64,000 nt of DNA from VRUE01 sp963737575 (GCA_963737575.1 CAVTTJ010000009.1:186001-250000), one strand, 5' to 3'. Shown: positions 23,610 to 32,255, counted from the stretch's first letter. The notes: generated from the letters alone by a model not told the origin. Numbers and translations: made by a program.

Positions 23610-25853
23610 TCAGGGAGCCGAAACGCTCGCCAGGTTGTCGTCCCAGACGTTGCCGCTCCAGGTCAGCGGCCCCGAGAAGTAGCTGCCGACGTTGTAGCTG
23701 CCGCCGTTGGGGTAGTAGCCAATGCCGTCGCCGGGGCTTTCGTGGCGTGAGTTGTTCGTGATGCCCTGGCAGTACCAGTGCCCGCCTGGGCCGCTGACTT
23801 CCTTGGGCTTGCAGCGGGCGATGTGGTTGCCTTCGATCACCGTTTGGGCGCCGGCCGGGTTGCTGTTGTTGGCCTGCGGGTAGAAGACGTAGCCGCCGCC
23901 GGCCAGCAGGCTGTCCTTGACGGTGTACTTGTTGCCGCCGCCGCAGAGGGTGTCGCCGAAGATGACCGCCGTCTGCTCGACCGGGTTGAAGAGGGTGTCG
24001 TGTTCGGCGGTGAAGGTACCCGAGCAGAAGTAGACGTTCTCGACGTGATCCGTGGAGATGTCGATCTTGGCGATCCCGTAGGAGTTCTTCAGCGTCCCGT
24101 AGCCATACCAGTTCGAGTCGCAGGCGTGGAGGTAGAGCCCTTCTCCGGTTACCGAGGCGGAGCCCTGGTTGCGGATGTCGTGCTCGCAGGTCTTGCCGGA
24201 TTCGGTGCGGGTCTCGACGTTGCGGATCACGGTGCCGCTGATGCCGCTGTTGACCCTGATCGCGAAGTTGCCGCAGGTATTGGTCGTGCCGCAGGTCGTG
24301 GTCTGGGTGACGCGGGTGTTTTCGATCGTGACGTTGTTGGCGTTGACGAAGATCTGCCCGGTCACGTCCTTGCCCGAGATCACCTGGCCCGCGGTCGAGG
24401 CGGTGATGCTGCCGCTTGCGGTCAGGGTCGTTCCGACCGGGACTCCGGTGTTGGTCGGATCCGGATAGCCGCAGGTGCTGGGGGAGGGGAAGCAGTTGGA
24501 GCCACTCGGCGGCGGCGAGGAGGCTTCCACGCTCCAGCTGCGGCTCGCCGGGCTGGGGTCGGTGTTGCCGGCGGTGTCGGTGGCACGGACCGAGAAGCTG
24601 TGGGCGCCTTCGCCGAGGCCCGAGTAGGCCTTCGGCGAGCTGCAGGCGGCGAAGGCGCCGGAGTCGAGCTTGCACTCGAAGCTCGAGCCGGGCTCGGTGG
24701 AGCTGAAGGCAAAGCTCGCGCTGGTCGAGGCCGTCGTGCCTGAGGGGCCGGAGCTGATCGAGGTGTCCGGGGGGGTGGTGTCGGGCGGGGTGGTGTCGGG
24801 CGCGACGAGGAAAGACTTCTTGTTCGATGCGGAGTCTCCATTCGCATCGCGGACCGACAACCGCACGTATTTGGCTCCGGTCGATTCGAAGGTGAATCGA
24901 ATCGCGCAGCCTTCCCGGGTTTGCCAGACAATGGTGCCGGTTTCGTTCTCGAAGGCCCAGGTGCATCTCAGCGCTCCGTTGCCGGTCGACCTGGTGCCGT
25001 CGAGTACCACCGGGACGTTGACACGCGGGTTGGTCGGCGCCGACCAGACCGCTTCCACCGGATCGGGGGGCGGGGTGGAGGCATCAACGCTCCAGCTCTG
25101 GGTCGCCGGGCTAGGGTCGGTGTTGCCGGAGGTGTCGGTGGCACGAACCGAGAAGCTGTGGGCGCCTTCGCCGAGGCCCGAGTAGGCCTTCGGCGAGCTG
25201 CAGGCGGCGAAGGCGCCGGAGTCGAGCTTGCACTCGAAGCTCGAGCCGGGCTCGGTGGAGCTGAAGGCAAAGCTCGCGCTGGTCGAGGCCGTCGTGCCCG
25301 AGGGGCCGGAGCTGATCGAGGTGTCCGGGGGGGTGGTGTCGGGCGGGGTGGTGTCGGGCGCGACGAGGAAAGACTTCTTGTTCGATGCGGAGTCTCCATT
25401 CGCGTCGCGGACCGACAACCGCACGTATTTGGCTCCGGTCGATTCGAAGGTGAATCGAATCGCGCAGCCTTCCCGGGTTTGCCAGACAATGGTGCCGGTT
25501 TCGTTCTCGAAGGCCCAGGTGCATCTCAGCGCTCCGTTGCCGGTCGACCTGGTGCCGTCGAGTACCACCGGGACGTTGACACGCGGGTTGGTCGGCGCCG
25601 ACCAGACCGCTTCCACCGGATCGGGGGGCGGAACAGCGGTGCTGCCGCGCGTGACCGATTGAAGGGTCGCGATAGGGCCGCCGTGGGCGGATGCTCTGGC
25701 TCGATCGAGTCCATGGCGCTGATCAAGCAGGCGATACCCGGCCAGAACTGACTTGGCAGCTGTCCCTGGCTGTGGAGCGACCGCCGCAAAGACAACGGCA
25801 ATCAGCGCGCCCAACGAAAGTGCTGCCCCTTTTTTGACCGGGAAGTTGAACAT
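23610..25853 (-). CDS. Secreted PKD/Ig-repeat/beta-helix protein 2
   Basis: 747 aa from ATG 25853, chosen because it begins a clean signal peptide (KKGAALSLGALIAVVFAAVA, then AQ/PG-type cleavage region). Order: signal; PKD-like domain (VPVVLDGTRSTGNGALRC ... YVRLSVRDANGDSAS); Ig-like repeat; a second PKD-like domain; second Ig-like repeat; beta-helix domain (copy B) to the stop. The PKD+Ig pair is a 558-bp tandem duplication. The frame is intact throughout. The beta-helix has about 14 cysteines, likely disulfide-bonded outside the cell. No catalytic triad I can identify; could be a polysaccharide-binding or -cleaving matrix protein. Next gene ends 142 bp upstream. Confidence 0.8.
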   Translation of the reverse strand: MFNFPVKKGAALSLGALIAVVFAAVAPQPGTAAKSVLAGYRLLDQRHGLDRARASAHGGPIATLQSVTRGSTAVPPPDPVEAVWSAPTNPRVNVPVVLDGTRSTGNGALRCTWAFENETGTIVWQTREGCAIRFTFESTGAKYVRLSVRDANGDSASNKKSFLVAPDTTPPDTTPPDTSISSGPSGTTASTSASFAFSSTEPGSSFECKLDSGAFAACSSPKAYSGLGEGAHSFSVRATDTSGNTDPSPATQSWSVDASTPPPDPVEAVWSAPTNPRVNVPVVLDGTRSTGNGALRCTWAFENETGTIVWQTREGCAIRFTFESTGAKYVRLSVRDANGDSASNKKSFLVAPDTTPPDTTPPDTSISSGPSGTTASTSASFAFSSTEPGSSFECKLDSGAFAACSSPKAYSGLGEGAHSFSVRATDTAGNTDPSPASRSWSVEASSPPPSGSNCFPSPSTCGYPDPTNTGVPVGTTLTASGSITASTAGQVISGKDVTGQIFVNANNVTIENTRVTQTTTCGTTNTCGNFAIRVNSGISGTVIRNVETRTESGKTCEHDIRNQGSASVTGEGLYLHACDSNWYGYGTLKNSYGIAKIDISTDHVENVYFCSGTFTAEHDTLFNPVEQTAVIFGDTLCGGGNKYTVKDSLLAGGGYVFYPQANNSNPAGAQTVIEGNHIARCKPKEVSGPGGHWYCQGITNNSRHESPGDGIGYYPNGGSYNVGSYFSGPLTWSGNVWDDNLASVSAP
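23627..24502 (-). repeat. Beta-helix coding repeat, copy B
   Basis: Same 876-bp unit as copy A, inside gene 2. The flanking 3' codons differ (ends NLASVSAP rather than NLATISAP), so the identity stops abruptly at the unit edge. Confidence 0.85.
24530..25635 (-). repeat. 558-bp in-frame tandem duplication (PKD+Ig unit)
   Basis: Two consecutive copies at a 558-bp (186-codon) offset; for example GACGAGGAAAGACTTC occurs at 24804 and 25362. They differ at only a few positions (GCATCG/GCGTCG near 24846/25404, and a few bases in the Ig part), indicating a recent duplication. Confidence 0.8.
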
Positions 25854-25968
25854 AGAACCAGATGCTGGGGACGGACCTACCCGAAATTTTGTGCCGATAA
25901 CCACTGAAATTGGGTAAAACTGCCCAGGGCCTCGTCGAGTCGCGACACTCAGAGACCTCTGGTATTCG

Positions 25969-25983
25969 GCGCCCGACGGGCGC
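25969..25983 (-). terminator. Hairpin after beta-helix gene 3
   Basis: GCGCCC-GAC-GGGCGC just downstream of the stop of gene 3 on the minus strand. No T-tract follows, so termination would be weak. Confidence 0.4.
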
Positions 25984-25995
25984 AATCGCCTCGGC

Positions 25996-26985
25996 TCAGG
26001 GAGCCGGGGTGTTCGCCAGGTTGTCGTCCCAGACGTTGCCGCTCCAGGTCAGCGGCCCCGAGAAGTAGGCGCCGACCCCATAGCTGCCGCCGTTCGCGTA
26101 GTAGCCGTGATGGTCGAACCCGCCCCGGCAGAGCCAGTGGCCGTTGGCGGCACTGACTTCCCTAGTCTTGCAACGGGCGATGTGGTTGCCCTCGATCGCC
26201 GTCCGGGCGGCCCCTGGGTGGCTGCTGTTGGCCTGCGGGTAGAAGACGTAGCCGCCGCCGGCCAGCAGGCTGTCCTTGACGGTGTACTTGTTGCCGCCGC
26301 CGCAGAGGGTGTCGCCGAAGATGACCGCCGTCTGGGAGACCGGGTTGAAGAGGGTGTCGTGCTTGGCGGTGAATTTGCCTGAGCAGAAGTAGACGTTCTC
26401 GACATGGTCCGACGAGATTTGAATCTTGGCGATCCCGTAGGAGTTCTTCAGCGTCCCGTAGCCATACCAGTTCGAGTCGCAGGCGTGGAGGTAGAGCCCT
26501 TCTCCGGTTACCGAGGCGGAGCCCTGGTTGCGGATGTCGTGCTCGCAGGTCTTGCCGGATTCGGTGCGGGTCTCGACGTTGCGGATCACGGTGCCGCTGA
26601 TGCCGCTGTTGACCCTGATCGCGAAGTTGCCGCAGGTATTGGTCGTGCCGCAGGTCGTGGTCTGGGTGACGCGGGTGTTTTCGATCGTGACGTTGTTGGC
26701 GTTGACGAAGATCTGCCCGGTCACGTCCTTGCCCGAGATCACCTGGCCCGCGGTCGAGGCGGTGATGCTGCCGCTTGCGGTCAGGGTCGTTCCGACCGGG
26801 ACTCCGGTGTTGGTCGGATCCGGATAGCCGCAGGTGCTGGGGGAGGGGAAGCAGTTGGAGCTCCGCGTGGCCCTGTGGCTCCCTGTGGCGGTGCTCTTCG
26901 CTTGAGATCCCCCGCATCCGATGAGAAGGACGGCGAGGATCGGAGTTAGGACGAGCTTCCGACTCAGACGCACCTTGGGCGTCAC
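25996..26985 (-). CDS. Beta-helix lipoprotein 3 (no Ig repeats)
   Basis: 329 aa from GTG 26985 (a GTG at 26973 is equally possible). The N-terminus is a lipoprotein signal with lipobox LLIGC (KLVLTPILAVLLIGCGG), then a short Ser/Thr linker and directly the beta-helix domain beginning SNCFPSPSTCGYPD. There are no Ig or PKD repeats, so it is the minimal version of the family and would be membrane-anchored. The N-terminal two thirds of the helix domain are identical in DNA to the other copies, while the C-terminal third has diverged (HWLCRGGFDHHGYYANGG versus HWYCQGITNNSRHESPGDG) and is shorter by nine residues. Only 20 bp from gene 4, probably co-transcribed with it. Confidence 0.82.
   Translation of the reverse strand: MTPKVRLSRKLVLTPILAVLLIGCGGSQAKSTATGSHRATRSSNCFPSPSTCGYPDPTNTGVPVGTTLTASGSITASTAGQVISGKDVTGQIFVNANNVTIENTRVTQTTTCGTTNTCGNFAIRVNSGISGTVIRNVETRTESGKTCEHDIRNQGSASVTGEGLYLHACDSNWYGYGTLKNSYGIAKIQISSDHVENVYFCSGKFTAKHDTLFNPVSQTAVIFGDTLCGGGNKYTVKDSLLAGGGYVFYPQANSSHPGAARTAIEGNHIARCKTREVSAANGHWLCRGGFDHHGYYANGGSYGVGAYFSGPLTWSGNVWDDNLANTPAP
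26013..26861 (-). repeat. Beta-helix coding repeat, copy C (mosaic)
   Basis: 849-bp version. From about 26430 to 26861 it matches copies A, B and D without a difference that I could see; from 26013 to about 26430 it differs at many positions and lacks 27 bp. The sharp change suggests gene conversion. Confidence 0.8.
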
Positions 26986-27005
26986 AGGGATCGCGGTGGA
27001 CCCGC

Positions 27006-29450
27006 TCAGGGAGCGGAGATCGTCGCCAGGTTGTCGTCCCAGACGTTGCCGCTCCAGGTCAGCGGCCCCGAGAAGTAGCTGCCGACGTTGTAGCTGCCGC
27101 CGTTGGGGTAGTAGCCAATGCCGTCGCCGGGGCTTTCGTGGCGTGAGTTGTTCGTGATGCCCTGGCAGTACCAGTGCCCGCCTGGGCCGCTGACTTCCTT
27201 GGGCTTGCAGCGGGCGATGTGGTTGCCTTCGATCACCGTTTGGGCGCCGGCCGGGTTGCTGTTGTTGGCCTGCGGGTAGAAGACGTAGCCGCCGCCGGCC
27301 AGCAGGCTGTCCTTGACGGTGTACTTGTTGCCGCCGCCGCAGAGGGTGTCGCCGAAGATGACCGCCGTCTGCTCGACCGGGTTGAAGAGGGTGTCGTGTT
27401 CGGCGGTGAAGGTACCCGAGCAGAAGTAGACGTTCTCGACGTGATCCGTGGAGATGTCGATCTTGGCGATCCCGTAGGAGTTCTTCAGCGTCCCGTAGCC
27501 ATACCAGTTCGAGTCGCAGGCGTGGAGGTAGAGCCCTTCTCCGGTTACCGAGGCGGAGCCCTGGTTGCGGATGTCGTGCTCGCAGGTCTTGCCGGATTCG
27601 GTGCGGGTCTCGACGTTGCGGATCACGGTGCCGCTGATGCCGCTGTTGACCCTGATCGCGAAGTTGCCGCAGGTATTGGTCGTGCCGCAGGTCGTGGTCT
27701 GGGTGACGCGGGTGTTTTCGATCGTGACGTTGTTGGCGTTGACGAAGATCTGCCCGGTCACGTCCTTGCCCGAGATCACCTGGCCCGCGGTCGAGGCGGT
27801 GATGCTGCCGCTTGCGGTCAGGGTCGTTCCGACCGGGACTCCGGTGTTGGTCGGATCCGGATAGCCGCAGGTGCTGGGGGAGGGGAAGCAGTTGGAGCCA
27901 CTCGGCGGCGGCGAGGAGGCTTCCACGCTCCAGCTGCGGCTCGCCGGGCTGGGGTCGGTGTTGCCGGCGGTGTCGGTGGCACGGACCGAGAAGCTGTGGG
28001 CGCCTTCGCCGAGGCCCGAGTAGGCCTTCGGCGAGCTGCAGGCGGCGAAGGCGCCGGAGTCGAGCTTGCACTCGAAGCTCGAGCCGGACTCGGTGGAGGC
28101 TGAAGGCGAAGCTCGCGCTGGTCGAGGCCGTCGTCCCTGAGGGGCCGGAGCTGATCGAGGTGTCCGGGGGGGTGGTGTCGGGCGGGGTGGAGGCATCAAC
28201 GCTCCAGCTCTGGGTCGCCGGGCGAGGGTCGGTGTTGCCCGAGGCGTCGGTGGCGCGGACCGAGAAGCTGTGGGCGCCTTCGCCGAGGCCCGAGTAGGCC
28301 TTCGGCGAGCTGCAGGCGGCAAAGGCGCCGGAGTCGAGCTTGCACTCGAAGCTCGAGCCGGGCTCGGTGGAGCGAAGGCAAAGCTCGCGCTGGTCGAGGC
28401 CGTCGTCCCCGAGGGGCCGGAGCTGATCGAGGTGTCCGGGGGGGTGGTGTCGGGCCCCGTCCCGACGGCAAACGACTGCCTGTTGGACGAGGAGTCTCCA
28501 TTCACGTCACTGACGGACAGCCGCACGTATTTCATGCCGGCAGATTCAAAGGTGAAGTCGATCGCGCAGCCTTCCTGGGAATCGAAGACGACGGACCCAG
28601 TTTCGTTTTCGAATGACCAGCTGCACCTCAGCGGCCCATCTCCGGTCGACCCCGTGCCATCCAATTCCACCGGAACGGCAACGCGCGCGTCGGTTGGCGG
28701 GACCCAGAGGGCTTCAACCGCGGTGTCGGGCGGGGCGGACGAATCGACGGTCCAGCTGCGGGTCGCCGCGGATGGGTCCGTGTTGCCCGAGGCGTCGGTG
28801 GCGCGGACCGAGAAGCTGTGGGCGCCTTCGCCGAGGCCCGAGTAGGCCTTCGGCGAGCTGCAGGCGGCAAAGGCGCCGGAGTCGAGCTTGCACTCGAAGC
28901 TCGAGCCGGACTCGGTGGAGCTGAAGGCAAAGCTCGCGCTGGTCGAGTTCGTCGTCCCTGAGGGGCCGGAGCTGATCGAGGTGTTGGGCGGGGTGGTGTC
29001 GGGCGGAGTGGTGTCGGCCGGTGGAGGGGTCAATGCGACGAGGGGAATTGTCTGCTGGCGACCAGGGAAACTCGCGGGATCCAAAGGTCCAGTTCCCGCC
29101 AATACCTCGGTTCCGTCGAGAAACCCGTCGCCGTCGCTGTCGGCCCTCCGGGGATTTGTCTTCGTTCGTCGGACCTCGGTCCAATCGCTCAGTCCGTCGC
29201 TGTCTGTGTCGGCGTTCCGGGGATTTGTCTTCGTCCGTCGGACCTCGGTCCAATCGCTCAGTCCGTCGCCGTCTGTGTCGGCTTTCCGGGGATTTGTCTT
29301 CGTCCGGTGGACCTCGGTCCAGTTACTCAGTCCGTCGCCATCGGTGTCAGCCTTCCGAGAGGCGGGGGATGGCTTGGCGACGGAGATCGCCGGCTCGCTG
29401 ACCCCAACAAAACCGACGATCGCTGACACAACAGGCAGCAGAAACATCAT
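27006..29450 (-). CDS. Secreted TSP3/PKD/Ig/beta-helix protein 4
   Basis: Starts at ATG 29450 (signal MMFLLPVVSAIVGFVG; the TTG at 29495 is unlikely). Order: signal peptide; four calcium-binding type-3 repeats (ADTDGDGLSDWTEV, RTKTNPR spacing, about residues 33-125); Ig-like repeat; PKD-like domain (VAVPVELDGTGSTGDG); two more Ig-like repeats; beta-helix domain (copy D). The third repeat has a lost T near 28374 and an extra G near 28097 that cancel, leaving about 90 out-of-frame residues; sister repeats show these are indels. A -35/-10 promoter lies about 210 bp upstream, so this is probably the first gene of a four-gene transcript. Calcium binding is inferred from DxDxDG loops. Confidence 0.82.
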   Translation of the reverse strand: MMFLLPVVSAIVGFVGVSEPAISVAKPSPASRKADTDGDGLSNWTEVHRTKTNPRKADTDGDGLSDWTEVRRTKTNPRNADTDSDGLSDWTEVRRTKTNPRRADSDGDGFLDGTEVLAGTGPLDPASFPGRQQTIPLVALTPPPADTTPPDTTPPNTSISSGPSGTTNSTSASFAFSSTESGSSFECKLDSGAFAACSSPKAYSGLGEGAHSFSVRATDASGNTDPSAATRSWTVDSSAPPDTAVEALWVPPTDARVAVPVELDGTGSTGDGPLRCSWSFENETGSVVFDSQEGCAIDFTFESAGMKYVRLSVSDVNGDSSSNRQSFAVGTGPDTTPPDTSISSGPSGTTASTSASFAFAPPSPARASSASSTPAPLPPAARRRPTRASAKAPTASRSAPPTPRATPTLARRPRAGALMPPPRPTPPPRTPRSAPAPQGRRPRPARASPSASTESGSSFECKLDSGAFAACSSPKAYSGLGEGAHSFSVRATDTAGNTDPSPASRSWSVEASSPPPSGSNCFPSPSTCGYPDPTNTGVPVGTTLTASGSITASTAGQVISGKDVTGQIFVNANNVTIENTRVTQTTTCGTTNTCGNFAIRVNSGISGTVIRNVETRTESGKTCEHDIRNQGSASVTGEGLYLHACDSNWYGYGTLKNSYGIAKIDISTDHVENVYFCSGTFTAEHDTLFNPVEQTAVIFGDTLCGGGNKYTVKDSLLAGGGYVFYPQANNSNPAGAQTVIEGNHIARCKPKEVSGPGGHWYCQGITNNSRHESPGDGIGYYPNGGSYNVGSYFSGPLTWSGNVWDDNLATISAP
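27023..27898 (-). repeat. Beta-helix coding repeat, copy D
   Basis: Third apparently identical copy of the 876-bp unit (see copy A), inside gene 4. Its 3' flank (NLATISAP and stop) also matches copy A. Confidence 0.85.
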
Positions 29451-29666
29451 CCTGAAGGGTCGAAGCTGGGGCACGCTACCGGCTATCGGAGTCAATCGAT
29501 ACTCGCTTTAATCGAAGAGTGTCAAATTCTGGCGAACCATCCTGACTTGCCAGTGACCTACCTCCCCCGAGGTATCGGCAAACGCCCGGCCGCATGGGCA
29601 CACGCCCCTGCAACCCCCAAAAATGAAAAACGCTTCCGCCGTAGCCACGCAATAGCAAGCGCGCCG

Positions 29667-29696
29667 AGAGTACCTAATAGTTGGGAATTATGTCAA
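29667..29696 (-). promoter_or_regulatory. Promoter of the beta-helix gene cluster, with long leader
   Basis: Minus strand: TTGACA (29696-29691), 18 bases, TACTCT (29672-29667). Transcription would start near 29660, leaving a leader of about 210 bases before ATG 29450. The leader holds several G- or C-rich runs (GGGGGTTGCAGGGGC, CTCGGGGGAGG) that can pair. I could not match it to a known riboswitch class. Confidence 0.5.
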
Positions 29697-29729
29697 CTTG
29701 AACTGAGCCGGAAGGACGATCGCCGGCGT

Positions 29730-31025
29730 TCAGCTCGCATCGGCGGCAAGATCGACGTCGGCTGCCGTGCCCATATTCTGCCCGTGGGGCTCCAGCAGCC
29801 TGCGCAGTCCTGTCAAGCGTCCTTCCCGAACCGGTCCCATCTGCAGGGCCCTCGAATATGCCGCGAGCAACGACCGTTCCTGATGCTCCCAGGCGAGATA
29901 GGCCTCGGCTCGGGCGCGACCAGCCGCGCCCATGGCGGCGCGCCGCCCGGGATCGTCCAGCAACTCGGAAACCAATCTCGCGAATTCCGCGTGATTCCCA
30001 GGCACGGCGAACACTGCAGCCTCGCCTGCGCCAAAACGGGACTCCGTGAGATCGTAGGAGACGATCGGCCGGGCCATCGCCATGTACTCGGAGATCTTGA
30101 CCATCGAGGAGATGTCGTTCAGCGGGTTCTTGGGGTCGGGCGCGATGCATATGTCGGATGTCGAGAGCACCTTGCAGATCGTGTCGTGCTCGACCCAGCC
30201 GGTGAACTCGACGCAGTCGGCCATGCCGAGTTCCGTCGTCAGTGCGCGCATCTCGTCGACGACATCGCCGTCCCCCATGAAGATCGCATGCCAATCCATC
30301 CGAAGTGCCTTGAGCTCGGCCAAGGCGCGGAGGGCGTGATCGACGCCATCCTGCGGGCCCATTACGCCGGCATAGCTCAGCAGGAACCGCTTGCCGCGCC
30401 TGAGCGCCGGTTCGGGCGCGATGCGCCGGAAGCGCTTCAGATCCGGACCCGTCCTGACGACGACGATGTCGGCGGGATCCCGGCGCCCTCGCTCGATGGC
30501 GACCCGGCGATAGGAGTCGTTCACGGAGAGGATGACGTCGGCGCTGCGAAAGGCAATTTGCTCGGCGATCAGGGTCGCGCGGTGAAGCAGGCCCGTTCCG
30601 AAACGGGTCCGGTATAGCTCCGGGGTCAGGTCGTGGTGGTCGAAGACGAATCGGGCCCCTCGTCGACGAAGCCCAAGCGCGGCGAGAAGCAGGAAGTCGG
30701 GCGGACTGCAGGCATGAACGAGGTCAAACGGCTCCTCACGGCCGAGGCGACGGGCAAGCTGGCGGATGCTTCGGAGAGCCGAGAGGTACTCCAGCGCGTA
30801 CTCGATCGGCCGGTCTCCCGCCCTTCGCGGCTCGTAGCGATAGATCGTGACGTCTTCGATCTCCGCGAAGTGGTCACGATCACGACTCTCGCCGGTTGGG
30901 CAGATAACCGTGACGTCATAGCCAGCCCGGGCGAGCGCAGTGCTCTCGTTCCATACGTGCCGGTCCGAAGGAACTGGCTCGTTCTGGAGCAGGATCAGGA
31001 CCCGTTTGCCCGTCATCTCAAGCAT
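29730..31025 (-). CDS. GT4-type glycosyltransferase
   Basis: 431 aa GT-B fold enzyme. N-terminal Rossmann start KRVLILLQNEPVPSDRHVW, DLVHACSPPDFLL in the acceptor domain, and the nucleotide-sugar site around SYAGVMGPQDGVDHAL, FTGWVEHD and MVKISEYMAMARPIVSYD near residue 340-360, where the EX7E-type glutamates of GT4 enzymes lie. Start ATG 31025 overlaps the end of the deacetylase-like gene by eight bases (ATG 31016 is the alternative). Probably adds one sugar to the lipid-linked repeat unit; specificity unknown. Confidence 0.85.
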   Translation of the reverse strand: MLEMTGKRVLILLQNEPVPSDRHVWNESTALARAGYDVTVICPTGESRDRDHFAEIEDVTIYRYEPRRAGDRPIEYALEYLSALRSIRQLARRLGREEPFDLVHACSPPDFLLLAALGLRRRGARFVFDHHDLTPELYRTRFGTGLLHRATLIAEQIAFRSADVILSVNDSYRRVAIERGRRDPADIVVVRTGPDLKRFRRIAPEPALRRGKRFLLSYAGVMGPQDGVDHALRALAELKALRMDWHAIFMGDGDVVDEMRALTTELGMADCVEFTGWVEHDTICKVLSTSDICIAPDPKNPLNDISSMVKISEYMAMARPIVSYDLTESRFGAGEAAVFAVPGNHAEFARLVSELLDDPGRRAAMGAAGRARAEAYLAWEHQERSLLAAYSRALQMGPVREGRLTGLRRLLEPHGQNMGTAADVDLAADAS

Positions 31026-32139
31026 GGACGATCTCGGGTTCGACCGCGATGCCATCGCCCGACTTCGTCGCCCAGGCGATCGCGGCCCGCTCGGCTCCGT
31101 CGCCCGCGATCCTGGTTTCGCCGCCATCCTCGACGACCCGCAGGGCGGAACGGATCCGCCACCAGGCGGCCACCTCGTGGGGGAGTGCATGCCATCCGTC
31201 TCGCCGTGCGGCCAGGTACTCGAGGTATTCCTCATACATGCGCAGCCGCGCTGGGGTGTCGAGGTAATCGGGATGAGTAATCAGGTTGATCAGGCCCCCG
31301 TTCTCGATCAACCAGTCGCTCTTCTCGGTCCAGAGGGCGATGGAATCCTGGCGAAGGACCTCCCAAAGCGTGTGATCCTGAACCAGAGTGATCGGAAGCT
31401 CGACGAGGTCGTCAAGGAAGTAGGGAAGAATCGAGCAACAGCCCCCTGCCTGCGGCTCGAAAGGATCGGTATCCGGGAACGAGCTGTCGTACAGAGCTCC
31501 AAGCTCCGGCATCCAGTCCGCATTACGGTGCGTTGCCGGGGAGCGGAAGCCCGCTACTTCCCAGCTCGCCAGATAGCGATGGATCGCCGGAAGTTCGCGC
31601 TCAAAGGCCTCTCGGCTCTCGAAGAGCTTGCAGTCGTGCTTGACCCCATGCAGGCCGACCTCGCAACCCATCGCGCGGATTTCTCCGAACAGGGCGTCGG
31701 GGATCGGGTACCACTCGGCGACGAAGTTCCATGAGGAGCAGAAGCCGTGGCGCCGCTCGATCTCGATGATTCTCCGGACGTTTTCGACTCCGCGCGGGCC
31801 CTCCACGTCGTGCGTGAGGATCGCCGCGAAGCGCCGGCCCTCGGGCCAAGGCGCGATCATCGGAATTCGGCCCGCGGGCGAATCGACCACCGCCTCGCGC
31901 AGCTCAGAATTCCGAAGCTCGACCAGAACGGGCTCGATCGGCCAGGCGGGGAAGTCAGCACGCGCTTGGCGCTTGGCGTACAGGCGCCGCATGGCGATCT
32001 GGAGCCGGCGCGGTAGCATCGGCTTGGCCGCATAGTAGGCCGCCATCAAGCGCGAACGGGCGGGCTGAGGACCGTGGTATCGCTCCTCGAGGTAGTGGCG
32101 GGGATCGGAGTCGTGGATCACCGTGAAATCAACGCGCAA
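31018..32139 (-). CDS. Polysaccharide deacetylase-like (CE4/NodB-type) protein
   Basis: 373 aa. The central domain carries ILTHDVEG (about residue 107-114; the D is the usual catalytic/metal Asp of the TxDxE variant), then GLHGVKHD with an HxxxH pair typical of CE4 zinc sites, GFRSPATHRNADWM and a late LITHPDYLD. No signal peptide, so it may act on a cytoplasmic sugar intermediate or be a non-classical member. TTG start at 32139 with GAGG nearby; start uncertain. Co-directional and overlapping with the GT4 gene. Confidence 0.78.
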   Translation of the reverse strand: MRVDFTVIHDSDPRHYLEERYHGPQPARSRLMAAYYAAKPMLPRRLQIAMRRLYAKRQARADFPAWPIEPVLVELRNSELREAVVDSPAGRIPMIAPWPEGRRFAAILTHDVEGPRGVENVRRIIEIERRHGFCSSWNFVAEWYPIPDALFGEIRAMGCEVGLHGVKHDCKLFESREAFERELPAIHRYLASWEVAGFRSPATHRNADWMPELGALYDSSFPDTDPFEPQAGGCCSILPYFLDDLVELPITLVQDHTLWEVLRQDSIALWTEKSDWLIENGGLINLITHPDYLDTPARLRMYEEYLEYLAARRDGWHALPHEVAAWWRIRSALRVVEDGGETRIAGDGAERAAIAWATKSGDGIAVEPEIVHA

Positions 32140-32255
32140 CCCGCCTCGACGCTTCTGTGGCCAGGTCGACCAGAGCGACGAGTTTCGCGGGCAAAGCCAC
32201 GAAAGAATCCGGCTCAGCCGGGCGTTGATCAGGAAACCTCACCAGGGGAATAGGA

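Noticed and set aside
20852..28103. Long plus-strand open frames (about 320 codons) opposite the beta-helix genes
   Set aside because: They recur opposite each copy, are Ala/Gly/Val/Asp-rich antisense artefacts of high GC, and match no family.
20684..29450. Insertion sequence or transposon responsible for the repeated beta-helix genes
   Set aside because: No transposase, terminal inverted repeats or target duplications were found; repeat edges coincide with protein-domain edges.
29500..29665. Known riboswitch (c-di-GMP GEMM, ydaO/c-di-AMP) in the leader of beta-helix gene 4
   Set aside because: I could not align the sequence to the conserved cores of these classes; only unspecific G/C pairing is visible.
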